A stretch of 64,000 nucleotides of DNA from Siphonodentalium dalli (GCA_032622095.1 CP136067.1:119874030-119938029); one strand, 5' to 3'. Positions 49,001-61,364 are shown, counted from the stretch's first letter. Numbers and translations: made by a program. The notes: generated from the letters alone by a model not told the origin.

Positions 49001-49739
49001 ACACTAATTGAGAGTAGTTCAGATAATATGCGCCTCTGTTGTGATATACTGGCTAATTATTCTCAGCTTAAAATAAATGCTGCTTTAATTTAGCTACATG
49101 TGCCCGACACACATCGATATTTTAAGTTGTTTTTTAAAATGAAAATAAATCCTCTGTATCGGGCAGATGTACCCTTGTCAGATGCCAGTAGTGGAGAATC
49201 GTGAAAAGTCATGTGCTACTGACTGTGTTTTCTTTTATCTCAGAAGAAACTAAATTTGACTGCACACTGTGACCACTATTTTTGAACAGGCCTATACATT
49301 TCCATCTCTCTTGACAAAATTGTATCTTGTTTTGGAAAATATCTTGAACAGGAAAGACTCAATTTTGTTAAAATACATGAGCCATTGTTACGTGCCATCC
49401 TCTGACGGTTCAAGGTCCCTCGTTTTGCAAGAATATATGTATATCTTAAAATAAACATCAAAGCTTCCTTATATGTATCTGCGTTTTGCTGGATCACTAT
49501 ATGAATGCCATGTTTCCCGTCCCCTAATTGCTTAGAACGAATAATGGAGATTACTATATTTAACTTTGGTGGATATCGGTGACTAAAACATTCTAACCCA
49601 CACCATTATCTTTCTCGGAAAAAGTTACCCATGTTAGACCCCTTTGGTGCCGTCTACATGGTCCCCGTGAATTTCTATAGAACACAGACAGACAGACATT
49701 CGAAATATAGATATAGATATATATTGGTTAGACAATTAA
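49001..49739. other. no gene seen
   Basis: No gene recognised. AATTTCTATAGAACACAGACAG at 49669-49690 recurs at 52919-52941, so both belong to one dispersed repeat end. Confidence 0.4.
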
Positions 49740-50860
49740 TTTCTTCATTCAGAAATTACATACTGCATCCTTTAAATTGAGTTTGTCATGGTCCATAAGA
49801 TACTGGGACAACCAGAATAGAATATTTAGTTGTCAGTTGATTAAGTAATATGTATAATACCTAAGTGAGTCACAATTTACAATCATTTTCGGAACAGCAG
49901 AGAATATTGTTCGAGATATATGTGAAAAAAATCTACATTTTTCACCAAATGTGGTTGCCATTTTGCAAGCTATCTTGGGGATTTGGTATAAACATTCCTC
50001 AGTGTGATGCATACAATTCCAATCAAAACAACAAATACATTTGATACCAAGCATAGTTCCAGTTTACTTGGTAGTCCAAACCTGAAAAGTGAATTTTTGC
50101 CGATTTTAATATCAGGTTAGTGAGAGAAAATTCCAATAATTCTTGTAATGTCAATGGCTACAATAGGAAAAATTAACCATTATGCATCAGAAATGCTAGT
50201 ATTCAATGTATACATGACAGATTAGCCACTTTTATTCACCAAATACAACATGTAATCGATTACATGGCCTGCTGGAGCAATATTTACAATTTTCCCAATC
50301 TTGACCGCCATTTTGGCCGCCATTTTGAGAATAAGAGACAATTTGGACCAATTGAGTTGGAATATTTATAAGTAATGCTATGCATCACTTACAGTGCACA
50401 GTTCTGCCCATTTATTGTTCAAACATGACAAGAACACCAATTGTGACTTTTGGTAAAATTTTATACTGCGCTCTGTAAAATCAAATGTTTGATGGAATAG
50501 AAGGGGCTGGGACCACTTGAATGGCATTTTTCATTGCTCCAATGATCATTTAACATAAGCAATATAAAATAAAGTCACAATTCTGAACCAGTTCCACACA
50601 GCATAAACTAATCTAGAAACTATTATTGAAAAATCGTCAATTTTTCCACTCCCGCTTCCATTTTGGTGGCCATCTTGGACATGGAGTTCCAATTTTGGCC
50701 TAAACATATGGCATTATATCTTAGCTTCATTAAACTACATACATTTGTTTACATATGACAAGATTTTCTCACTATAATTTGCATCAAACTGACTTAGTGA
50801 CCCGTCTGAAAACTGCGGCCATGTTGGACGCCATTTGTCTGGTGTCTAGACGGCCACTTT
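49740..50860 (+). repeat. Third arm copy of the foldback family
   Basis: Similar to 46900-48100 in order and orientation (CTGGGACAACCAGAATA, GAGTCACAATTT, GTTGCCATTTTGCAAGC, CGCCATTTTGG). More diverged than the paired arms. Confidence 0.8.
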
Positions 50861-51500
50861 TTCGTGATAACATATTGCTTAACATTTGAAGGAAATAATA
50901 AAGAAGAGAATGAGTCGAGTGAATGTAAATTCGGGGGGGGGGGGGTGCTGGGGGATCATAACAGCCCCTGGACTATACGTCATTCTAAACAGAAGCTGAA
51001 AATCGGGTTCTGTGGAGTGGTTCCAAAAGCCCATTATCATCTCAAACGCCAGGAAATATCGTTTCGTAAGTAATTTTTTATGATCAGTGGACATTAGTTA
51101 ATATTTACACCAAAAATGACGGATGTACGCGAAAGTGTAATTGAAAGTGATTTTTTGTTTTTTTTTAGCGCTCCTTGCCCCTAAACGCCAGGATTGTGAA
51201 ACTTAAGAAATGGTGTTTCTCCAATTATTCAAAGTTGATACCAAATCTAGGGCATCAAACCTTTCGTACGCGATAGAGATATTGAAACCCTCTGGATTCC
51301 CGGTCTAAATGGTCTATTTATGGGTTATCAGGTTGTTTATTTCTAGATCGCGACAGCGCCAATTCGCACGACAGTAAATACATTGTGATTTGTAATTTGC
51401 CGTACACCATCATCTAACATTTAATGTGCTGATATTTTGAAAGTTACACTACAAATTCCCACCGATTTTCGTTGACTTAATCTCTTCATGAACACATTGA
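50861..51500. other. no gene seen
   Basis: Contains a G-run at 50933-50945. Nothing else recognised. Confidence 0.4.
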
Positions 51501-51529
51501 CGCCTCAAGAAAATTTTAGAGGATGTATT

Positions 51530-51900
51530 TTACCCTGTGCCAATGCATTCTCTTATATATGCGAGTCGACCATAGGTCGCCTCGCATATATAAGAGAATG
51601 CATTGGCCTAACAATATTTTACAATTTTAATAATTCGTTATTGTATTCTTTAACAATTTTATAATTTCACCCATACAGAACCCCAGACAAACATGAGCAG
51701 ACGACACCCTTCTATATGCTTCTATATATGTGTGGGGCTCCCTGCAGGGTAATGGATGTTTTTTATTTTATGTCCTAAAAATTGTAAGAAACTTTATTTT
51801 TAAAAAATGATAAAAAATTGTTAGGCCAATGCATTCTCTTATATATGCGAGGCGACCTATGGTCGACTCGCATATATAAGAGAATGCATTGGCACATGGT
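51530..51900. mobile_element. Double-palindrome cassette flanked by a 28-bp direct repeat
   Basis: Palindromes 51539-51607 and 51825-51893 enclose about 215 bp. A 28-bp sequence beginning GCCTCAAGAAAATTTTAGAG occurs exactly at 51502-51529 and again at 51901-51928, immediately outside the cassette. Confidence 0.85.
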
Positions 51901-51991
51901 GCCTCAAGAAAATTTTAGAGGATGTATTAAATAAGATACGTTTTAGATCTCACGATTGATATGTTCCCATGCAGGAACGCAATGTCATTAA

Positions 51992-52461
51992 CCCTTTACC
52001 CAACAAAACGGCAAAAAACGCCAAAATAAAGCTGCAACAGCCTAAAATATTTTCGGTCTGTCTCAATAACACCATACACATATGGATATCATTGGAACCG
52101 GTTCATTGACCACATTGTGATGGTTACAGTTATGCCCTGTGCCAATGCATTCTCTTATATATGCGAGTCGACCATAGGTCGCCTCGCATATATAAGAGAA
52201 TGCATTGGCCTAACAAAATTCTTTTTTTAACACTTTTTACCATTTTTTCTTACATTCTTTAACAATTTTATAATTTTTTCTTACATTTTTTAACAATTTT
52301 TATAATATTTTTCTACATTCTTTGACAATTTTATCATTTTTAATATGTTAAGCCAATGCATTCTCTTATATATGCGAGGCGACCTATGGTCGACTCGCAT
52401 ATATAAGATAATGCATTGGCACAGGGCATAACTGTAACTATCACAATGTGGTCAATGAACC
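51992..52461. mobile_element. TTAA-flanked palindrome element, right end truncated
   Basis: TTAA 51988-51991 then CCCTTTACCCAACAAAACGG, palindromes 52141-52209 and 52352-52420, then GGGCATAACTGTAAC and GTGGTCAATGAACC, where similarity to element A stops. The right TTAA end is missing. Confidence 0.8.
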
Positions 52462-52950
52462 ACACGATTAGATTCCTGATATCATGGAGATGAGTATGTA
52501 TAAGTTTGGTGCTAATCGCCGACTAAACAAATTCTTATCAAATTTAGTGACCCCCATCTCTCGTCCAAAAGACACAAATTTGGCGTCTTTAAATCATACG
52601 ATTAGATTCCTTTATCATGCAGAAGAATATGTATCAATTTGTGGAAATCGGTGCTAAAATATTTTTGTTGGTGCCTCTCTCCCCTTACGTGCATCACTGT
52701 CTCGAACGGCGCAACTTTTGGCATCTTTAAGCCACACCATTAAACTCTTGATATAATGATATGATTATGTATAATTTGATGGTAATCGGCGACTAAACAA
52801 ATTCGTATCAAATTTAACGCCCCCACATTCAAAATGGCACCAATTTGTCGTCTTTAAATCACACGATTAGACTCCTTGTATCACGGAGAAGAATGCGGTG
52901 TCATCTAGACGGTCCCACGTAATTTCTATAGAACACAGACAGACATATAT
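52444..52950 (+). repeat. Tandem repeat, about three units of ~150 bp
   Basis: Units contain CACACGATTAGA.TCCT, GAAGAATATGTAT-like phrases and ATCG.CGACTAAACAAATTC. Ends with AATTTCTATAGAACACAGAC. Confidence 0.7.
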
Positions 52951-53235
52951 ATATTCGCAAATCTTGATATAGATAATTGTTAAGTATAAATTGCTTAAAT
53001 AAATTATTTGTATATATGTATATATGTTTGACAATGTTCCAGCCTAAATCCTGGCTTTGCAAATAAACAATCAATGAATGCACAGACAGAGTGTCGACCA
53101 CCGACAGAAACAGGGACGCCGATGTCACCCGGACGTCCCTGCCGTCGACTTCGCGGTGGCGATGGACCCACTACCACAAAGGGCACCGGAATGTTCTGCA
53201 TTAATTTGCATCGTTAACAATTAAAGCAATCAATA

Positions 53236-53445
53236 CAATCACAGCCCGGTGTCCTCCATCTCCACCAGCGCCAACAACAACAACAACAACAATAACAACA
53301 ACAACAACAGCACCGGCTCCACCCATTCGGCGGAACGCACAACAGAACATAACCAAATATCAAAGAGCTGGAGAAGCCTGCGACTGGCTATTAAAAAGAC
53401 GCAAGAACAAATAGAGGCTAGAGGCTACCATCTAGATATGTCATC

Positions 53446-53491
<46 letters not shown>

Positions 53492-53524
53492 CCAGCAACA
53501 ACAACAACAAAAGAAAAAAAATGA
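53236..53524 (+). CDS. Possible terminal coding exon, Asn- and Thr-rich
   Basis: After a potential acceptor ATACAATCACAG, the frame reads PVSSISTSA, a run of Asn, then TEHNQISKSWRSLRLAIKK and TQEQIEARGYHLDM, then a Thr run from (ACA)n, and a TGA at 53522, with AATAAA about 15-20 nt later. The middle 40 residues look like normal, partly helical protein, unlike the flanking microsatellite codons. Upstream (53090-53200) is unusually CpG-rich for the window. No family was recognised. It may instead be part of a decayed transposon or a chance frame across two CAA microsatellites. Confidence 0.3.
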
Positions 53525-53639
53525 AATAGAAAACTAAATAAATAAAAGGGCGTGGCAAACGACGCCAGTTAGCCAGTTCCAATTGTACTACAATATAATA
53601 CATTAACAATTTGAGCTCACACAGAATATCTGATACATC

Positions 53640-53975
53640 CCTAATTTAACTGCCAACTCATGTGAAAATAACTGGATAGAACACGTATTCGAACTTGGAC
53701 TATATATTTAGCTGCAAAGCACATATACCAGCTTTGGTTCAGAAACCGAAATGTTATGCATCGGTCATATTCTAAGTCGAAAAAGGGCCGTAACTCATTT
53801 AGAATAATTGGACGGAACCCATATTCGAACTTGGCCTGTATTCTAGCTGGGAAATACACATACCAACTTTGGTTTAGATCAAATAATCCAAACTTGAGTT
53901 AACCAAAAATGTTAAGGGATGGACGGGTGGACGGACTGATTACATAATACGACCGTTTTTAAACGGCGTTTAAAA
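53640..53975 (-). repeat. Inverted relative of the repeat at 5450-6000
   Basis: CATACCAACTTTGGTT, GGCCGTAACTCAT and GGACGGGTGGACGGACTGAT are the complements of phrases in the earlier copy. Confidence 0.75.
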
Positions 53976-55433
53976 AGACAAAACAAAACGAGAGGCCGAT
54001 CACGATCGGCAGATGTTTAACCCATACCTTGGCGACAGCGATGAGCTATTTTCATATATCCTTACCCCATCCTTTTAATGAGTGCAAAACTTTAAACAAT
54101 TCACACCTTACTATTAATTCACAAGTGAAATCACACTTATTGGGCACCTTGCTCACATTAACACAATGTTAACATAGACGTGGCTTCGATTTCAACCTAT
54201 TAGTTACTCCAACACAGATACATGTATGTCTTATAGAGTTATAAGGCTAATTAAGCTCAATCCATAGTCGGAGAGAAGCACCATAGCTGTTAAATATCAA
54301 ATAGTTAAGAAATTAGGTAGATAAACATCATAGCAACTCAATTTATCTATTTATTACATTGGAACATGAGACATTACATATTGTGTTTTTTTTTTATTAT
54401 CATTGCTATTTTTTGGTTTATTATATTTTGTGTCAGCTGCACATTAAAAATTCATAGCAACCTATTAATATTTCACCACTAAAAAACAATCAATACCTGA
54501 TCAACTATAGAAGTGAGGGATGTATAGCCCTGGATATAAAATATGATTGCTAATGATTGGATATAAATGTTAAGTTTCTTGTAAGTTGATCATTAGAAAG
54601 ATATGTTTGTGAACAGTTTAAATATAATTAAAATCAAGGTTAATATTTTCAAAACCATTCGATCGATACCAAAATCTATACAGGTGAAGAATGTGTCATG
54701 GTTATCACAGATGTGATTATTTATAGAGTGATCATATTTAGCTATCATATTGTGTCAACAGGATTGGTGAAGGATGTTAATATATTTAAGCAAATAAACC
54801 AAATGACCTTCACTATGCAGGTTAGAGGTGTGTTGTCATAAACTGTGCCAGAACTATAAACATAATCAATGGAAATATTTGAGTTATCAAATTGGATAGT
54901 AAAGGGTTAATCTTACCCAAACTAATGAACTGATAAACACAGAGTAGTCAACAAAAAGCATGTCATTGGATTTAGAAAACCATACAATAAGTCAGTCTCA
55001 AGAATTCCAGCACTGTTAATATTATCTTGTAGCCCAAATGCAATTGAGGGAATGTCAAAATAAGACATATCCTCTAATGATGAATATTCAATTGGTCATT
55101 TCTTGAAACACTGACTGAAGTTGGCTCAAAGTTAAAGTGATAATTTAATATATGTCTATCCGACAATATGAGTCAATCGAATGGGTTAATTTTAATCCCA
55201 AATCCGTGCAAGTTAAAAGTGGATCACCATCAACATGTACATAGAATAGGAGAATGATCAAATAAAAAACATCAGAAGACCATACGATGTGTGCAGAGGG
55301 TTAATCATTTTCAATGTCATCATATGATGGAACTAAGGAATGCTGTATTAATTATTTTCTAAGTTATAACAACAGTGTCTCTGTAAACAATAATGCCATG
55401 AACTGCATGGTTTCAACACAGAGAACAGAACTG
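53976..55433. other. no gene seen
   Basis: AT-rich. No recognised coding frame, RNA gene or clear repeat. Confidence 0.4.
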
Positions 55434-55483
55434 GAATAAAGAGTCTAACATCAATCACAGTTTGACAGATGTTTATAAGTCTG
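55434..55483 (+). repeat. 50-bp exact direct repeat, copy 1
   Basis: Starts GAATAAAGAGTCTAACATCA and is identical to 57546-57595. Confidence 0.95.
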
Positions 55484-55537
55484 TTTCGTGGTGATCCGAA
55501 AATGCTTGGACAAGTCACTATACAATTCATGGACATC

Positions 55538-56010
55538 TACAATGCTATATTATTACTATAGCTATACATATACAAATATCCCTAAATGGGCACACTACAA
55601 TTGTGTATATACCACCACGAGTATACGCTCGGGTCACAAACTAATAATACTGTATTATTCTTATAGCTAACGATACACGTTAGATATACACATGACATTT
55701 CAAGGACCCGCTTATCAACAGATTTGCGCCAGCCTTGGTGTTAGGATTTACTAATTGAATAAACTATACCGAAACGAAAGTTTCCAGTAACAATGCTATA
55801 TTATTGATATAGCTATACATATAAAAATACCCCACTTAACGGGCGCACTACAATTGTGCATATGACACCACGAGTACACGCTGGGGTCACAAACTAAAAA
55901 TGGTATATTATAGCTAATGATACACGCTAAATATACAGCTATATTATCACTATAGCTATACACATTAATATCCCAAATTAATGGGTGCACCTAGATGTGC
56001 AGATGATGTC
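55538..56010 (+). repeat. Direct repeat, about 2.5 units
   Basis: Units share GCTATATTATT.AT, ATAGCTATACATAT, GCACACTACAATTGTG-like and CGGGTCACAAACTAA-like phrases. Confidence 0.75.
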
Positions 56011-56280
56011 GTCTGGACAATACTCATGAATTAATTCTCATCCATTAGCGATGCATGTGCTATATAGAACCCACTGTTACCTATAAAGAATGATAAATTC
56101 GTAATTGGTATCATGTTCTGGCATGCTAGCAAGAACCTATGGCCCACTAGTTCATTTGGACAATCCAATTTGATTCTATGCTCTATCTTGTCTGGATTTG
56201 CACACATGCTGGGCCTACTGGCATTTACCATTATTTCAACCCATATCTTTGGGATGAGTGGTGGATGTTATGCTCTATTT
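56011..56280. other. no gene seen
   Basis: No recognised feature. Confidence 0.35.
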
Positions 56281-56600
56281 CGCTAACATGGAATTAACAT
56301 ACAGATTGCATATAATATGCAAATTTAAACTGGAATCCGATGTATTCCACCAAGAATATGACATATATATTGCATGTAATATGCAGACTGCATAAAATAT
56401 GCAACTTCTCCTGAACGGAACTGATAGATGCCAAGCCATCGGAGCTCGCATGAAATTGAACCATGAATATGACACCTATATTGCATGCAATATGCATACT
56501 GCATAAATATGCAACTTCTCCTGAATGGAACTGCTATATGCCAAGCCATCGGAGCTCGCATAGAATATGGCATATATATTGCACGCAAGGTGCAGAATAA
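56281..56600 (+). repeat. Tandem repeat of ~120 bp, two and a half units
   Basis: ATGCAACTTCTCCTGAA.GGA, ATGCCAAGCCATCGGAGCTC and ATATTGCATGCAATATGC recur. Overlapping frames on both strands are artefacts. Confidence 0.85.
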
Positions 56601-57130
56601 TAGTGCACGTGAAGTGACACCCAATTGGAATCTTATGTATTCCGTGTATACATGTACACAAAGGCTTGACTTTCGACGTACCCGAAAATTGGGTGAAATA
56701 ACCCGAAGAAGTCAAATAATACCTAAATATATGTTTTGGCATTATTTAAACTTCGCCAAACTTCGAAATCCAAAACCTTGGACAGAGGCTATATTGAAAA
56801 CATATGTGCCAATTAATGGTAATCAATTCATTCTTGACGCTACAGTCAGAAATATGTCAGACTAAGATAAACGGCGAGTCAAATACGACACCAACAAAGT
56901 GATTAATTTCTTATCCCAACATCAGTGGTATCAATTTCACACCACAGATGTGGCATATATCGTCACGTGACCCAACCAACTTATGTTAGCTGGACTAGAC
57001 TGGGCACTAAAGCCATTGGACACGCCTTAAAGCGTGATTGACTGCTGATCTGCCACGTGCTGGCTATTTTTATCTTATAGCGACCAGGCAGTCTTCAGAG
57101 CGGCAGTGTACGCGGACAGTTTGAAACTAC
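56601..57130. other. no gene recognised
   Basis: A 126-codon plus-strand frame (56485-56865) runs out of the tandem repeat into unique sequence with RRTRKLGEITRR and KPWTEAILKTY. It has no recognised motif and is not called. Confidence 0.35.
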
Positions 57131-57136
57131 AAACCA

Positions 57137-57330
57137 TCCAACCTACCACAAACGGGGCAAAGACGAATATTGAATCCTATGAATTCCTGATATACAGAAT
57201 GATTGCATGATACGTGCAAATCCAACATACCACAAACGTGGCAAAGACTAATATTGAATCCTATGCATTCCGAAGATACAGACTGATTGCATGAAATTTG
57301 CAAATCCAACGATTCCACACAACGTGGCAC
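57137..57330 (+). repeat. Tandem repeat of ~95 bp, about two units
   Basis: TACCACAAACG.GGCAAAGAC, ATATTGAATCCTATG and GATTGCATGA are shared. Confidence 0.8.
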
Positions 57331-57545
57331 AAACTATATACACATGTAATACATATTAACAGACATATAAAATGTCGACTTATCTAATTAAATCGCCTGT
57401 CCCTGACGAGTAGTCGGCGAATAAAAATAGGCACGAAACACTAGCTTAAAGTGACTGTCCAAATTCATAGCATAGTGTCGTTACATAACGCTACCTCCAG
57501 GCAATGGCTTACGGTTGGGTATACACACACCATTTTATATACAAT

Positions 57546-57595
57546 GAATAAAGAGTCTAACATCAATCACAGTTTGACAGATGTTTATAAGTCTG
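57546..57595 (+). repeat. 50-bp exact direct repeat, copy 2
   Basis: Identical to 55434-55483. It lies about 110 bp upstream of the first LINE ORF1 methionine. Confidence 0.95.
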
Positions 57596-57704
57596 CTGCC
57601 ACCAGTGATACTATCAGGTCACTGTGTCCAAAGCAATAAATTTTCTCCTTCCAATAACACATGTGTGTGTTGTGTCTTGTTCTATTCAAATTTAATTTAT
57701 TTCC

Positions 57705-58651
57705 ATGGATCAGATCATCGAAAATATCGAGCGCAAGTTTGGTACAATGTTTGAGTTCTTGGCCCAAGATCTAAAGGAAAAGTTCAACCGGATGTGTTCA
57801 GTTGTGGAACAGCACCTCCCGCTAGCACACCTCCGTCAGCTGTTGTTGGGCCTTTCCCGCCCGATCACCACCTATCATATTCTTTCACACAGGACCTGAA
57901 CTCCAACAAGATGTCATCATCTACTCCGATGAAACCGAAGCTTCCTAATCCAAAAGCATCGCGACCGCCAAGTGCCTCGCCGATAGACACATCAGGTGTA
58001 ATTGGTGATATTCAGAATGCTAAGTCACCCGTGAAGTTTCAACAGACTATCGATCATAGCAAAATTAACTCTCCCGTGAAGCAGGCTACCAATGGGGCCA
58101 ACTGCGGTGTATTAATCAAAACTTGTTTCTTTAATCAAAACGACACGAGATGTCCTGACAAACCGGATCAGCCCGATGTTAACAGTGTGGACATTTTAAA
58201 CCATAATTTTGAAGATCTTTCATCGGATAAGTCGCAGAACCACACTCCTCAAGTGAGCCATCGTCAAACATCCACACATGCCAGTAAACATGTCTTGAAA
58301 GGAGCCGGTACAAACTTTCGCAATTCTCAGCGTGATGAAGACACTGAACCAGTTGGATTCGTCGGTGTCCCTTACAAATCAAACAAACGTACCCGGAAGA
58401 TATTCGTTCGCGGGATCTCGTTGAAATCAACAGAATCTGACATCTGGGAATATTTCGAACAGAGGGGCATAACGCCCACTTTCGTGTGACTGATGTGGAG
58501 TTCTAGTAGAGGTTCACAATCAGCGCGTATTCATGTGACCGATATGAATGCCCTCTACCGGGATGACTTTTGGTCTGCAGGGATTAGCTTTAGGCTTTGG
58601 AATGTCGACCCGCCGAAACGCCAAGAAAACTACAATGACGAACAAAGTTAA
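57705..58651 (+). pseudogene. LINE ORF1, frameshifted
   Basis: The start MDQIIENIERKFGTMFEFL is a charged helical region. A frame change near 57800 leads into a Pro/Ser-rich linker (57794-58400), then RKIFVRGISLKSTESDIWEY and FEQRGITPTFV, a folded domain like the RRM-type RNA-binding domain of non-LTR ORF1 proteins. A second break at 58489 is followed in another frame by SARIHVTDMNALYRDDFW and SAGISFRLWN, ending at TAA 58649-58651. 'SARI......DDFWP.G....W' is typical at the end of this ORF1 class. ORF1 overlaps the ORF2 start at 58635, as is usual. The protein would coat the element's RNA. Two frameshifts make it dead unless sequencing errors are involved. Confidence 0.8.
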
Positions 58652-59820
58652 TCTCATGACATGGAATGCCACTGGCGTTAAGTCCAATTTTCTATATTTG
58701 TCGTCTCTTCTGAACTCTCTAGAATATGATATTCTTGGTATCTCCGAACATTGGCTTAACGAAGAAAGCCTGACTTTTCTACATTCTATACACCAGTCAT
58801 ATATTGTCCTCGGCAAACCTGGCCGTACTATAACCACGAGTACAGGCGGCTCATTCACGCGAGATGGCGTTGCTCTCCTTGTGAACAAACGCATCGCAGC
58901 ACATTGTGTTTCGATTGATACAAATAATGACCAATGCATTGGTTTACAGCTAAAATTGAACTCGACGATGACTCTCACTGTTATACAAACATACCTGCCG
59001 AGTACGAATCACAGCGATGATCACTTCAAAAATTGTCTTGATAATGTCGCCGATCTTATATCGTTATACTCAATATGTGGACCCGTGATTATTATGGGCG
59101 ACCTCAACGTTCATTTGTGCCGTTCCTACGAACATCATGTACCTTCGGGACACGCCGATAGAATGGCTTTCGCAACAAATCTCATAGACCAGGAGAAACT
59201 GTTCTCCGTCACCACTTCATCATCATGTGAAGGGCCTCCTTATACATTCTATCCAGCATCAGTTGTGGCATCACCCAGTCGTATCGATCACATTTTACTG
59301 CCACTAGAGCTAAATGACATTACAACGAATCGTGTCATACTCGATGATAGTGAGCAGAATATGTCCAACCATTTACCTTTGACTTGCTGCATCGAGATTC
59401 CTCCCGACTTGTCTAACGAACTTAAACCGTTTCACAGACTTTCTTTTAACTGGGAGAAGTTGGATATTTCCTTGTACCAGCGTTCGCTTGATAATTACCT
59501 CTCTGATGTTATGGACCTCACAGTCTCAACTGAAACCGACCTACACGTACTTTATACCGAAATTACCGACGCAATATTATATTCATCTGTAGTAGCCAGC
59601 CGGACGAAGAAACGACATAAATCAGCAAAATTCTTCTGGAACGAGGAACTGCGATCACTTCATCGTTTACTGAAAGACAGGCGCAACGTTTGGATTGCCG
59701 ACGCAGACCAAATACGTGCGAGGTGTTGTCGTATTCTAATTATAAGTCTGCTAAGCGTCTATTCAGGAAAACGCTACGCACAACAATTCGATGCAACACT
59801 CAGAAAAATCAGAGGCCGTA
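58635..59820 (+). pseudogene. LINE ORF2, apurinic-type endonuclease domain
   Basis: From the ATG at 58635: TWNATG (Asn11), GISEHW (Glu38), MGDLNVH, SRIDHILLP and SNHLPLTC. These are the catalytic blocks of the exonuclease-endonuclease-phosphatase fold that nicks target DNA in non-LTR retrotransposons. The frame is open to about 59720, where NYKSAKRLFRKTLR continues in another frame, so there is a frameshift near 59720-59745. Similarity to LINE sequence stops around 59820, where an insertion begins; the reverse transcriptase resumes at 62464. The clade looks CR1/L2/Jockey-like, but this is judged by eye. Confidence 0.88.
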
Positions 59821-60078
59821 TAGGTATTCTGGAGTGCCTACGGCGGTCTTTGGTAGTCCAGAGCACCAAACTGACGCTGCGCTGGTATCCCAGGATCCCA
59901 CAGAGGTCTGTAATACCAACAGAGCTGTGCAGTTAGCATAATACGACTCGCAATCGTATCGATTACAGGTTGGAAGTTTCAAAGCGCTGTTATCTAGAGT
60001 TACGGTTCCTGCGATCGCAGCGCCATTCGCACTTCTTTCTTTGTTTTCAAATCATCCGGACGAAAAATAATACCGTCA

Positions 60079-60169
60079 ATGGCGGTCCTTGTGGACAAAT
60101 GGACTTTGGCGGATGTGTGTAATTGGCTCACTGACTGCGGTTTGGAGGAATTAGTTGACTCATTTAAAG
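60079..60169 (+). CDS. SAM-domain start exon (fragment)
   Basis: ATG at 60079 reads MAVLVDKWTLADVCNWLTDC, then GLEELVDSFK, and ends with G before a possible donor GTTTGT (phase 1). 'W....V..WL...GL.EL...F' is the first half of a sterile alpha motif, a protein-interaction domain. The rest of the SAM fold is not found in this window segment, so the gene is incomplete here. It lies in the insertion that splits the LINE. It may be a captured gene fragment, or the first exon of a real gene with exon B at 61365. Confidence 0.5.
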
Positions 60170-61364
60170 GTTTGTCTTATATCATTATTTCTTTTCGCCA
60201 ATTTCGGGCAGTTTTTATTTTTACTATGATTTCACTGTTTTCAGACTCGGCGACCAGAGGAGTGTGTTCGACACTCAGACAATATGTCTTGGAGATCCAC
60301 AAACCGATGTAAATTAGATCGTTCGAGTTAAAATAGATAAATCGGTCTATTTCCTAGTCTGGGCAAGTTTATAGAAGGACTATTTTACAAGTACGGTATC
60401 AAGCAATAAAAGAGTGAGATTATCAAAAAAGATCACTAATTATGATTCGTACAAAATAATTCGGTTTCAAAATATATACATGTAATTATTCTATTGATAA
60501 ATTAAGTTCAATCTTTTATTAACCCTTATCAGTAGAGTGATTTTTGGTATTTTGATATTTTCCTAAAAATACACCCGATAGTGAGGGTAGGGTACGAGTA
60601 TGAGTACGTCCGACACCGACCATTGAAGGCACCCACAAACATTATAGAAATACAATATTATACACAAAAACTGAATATTATTATTTCTAAAAGATTGAAC
60701 ATAATTCAGATATTCGCCCCAGCGTAAAAGATTCAGCCAAATATGTTGTCCGAAGAGTACATCCGAAACCGTGGAATTGCCCACCTGTGGTCAGGTCACT
60801 ACTCCCAATACGGTCTCAGTTAATGAGCAATTCGCACATGCGCGGCATGATGTCGTCTGAAGCTTTGATTTAGCGAGATTTGATACCCCTGCTTCTGTCG
60901 GAGCCGATAATTAATGATGTGTTCACTATTTGCTCCAATGGTGCGATCTCATTATGATATAACTGTTGTGTCAGTATAAATCGGCGCGTTTGTTTTAATT
61001 CAGCGCTCATCATTGTTACGATTCTGGAATTTCAAATTCCTGCACCAGTAAAAGGGAATCTTTTTCCTTCGGGTACCACTCAGTTACATAACGTAATCTG
61101 TTTATGGCTCCTCTCCTTTGTGAGGGACGTGTGGCATTTATATGACTGAATAGAATTAACCATATGGTTCCGAACCGGGTACTGGCTTATTGCTAGTGTC
61201 CGAGTTCAAACAATTATTTTGTTTGTATGTCAAGCGTTTTATTTACAAAATTTCACCCAATTGCATTCTTAGTCAATAGTCAGACAGTGCTTCTTTACCA
61301 GATATTGTCAGAAAAGAGGTAATTTAAACAAATTTTATTAACTCATATTCAATCTCATTCACAG
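60170..61364. other. no further exon recognised
   Basis: AT-rich. A possible acceptor TTTTCAG at 60237-60243 is followed by a 20-codon frame ending in TAA (60312). No SAM second half is recognised. A short inverted pair GGTTTCGGATGTACTCTT / GGTGTCGGACGTACTCAT lies at about 60600-60775. Confidence 0.35.

Noticed and set aside
56275-56865. Frames on both strands with repeated CMQYAY-like peptides
   Set aside because: A 120-bp tandem repeat explains them; the extension past 56600 has no recognised motif.
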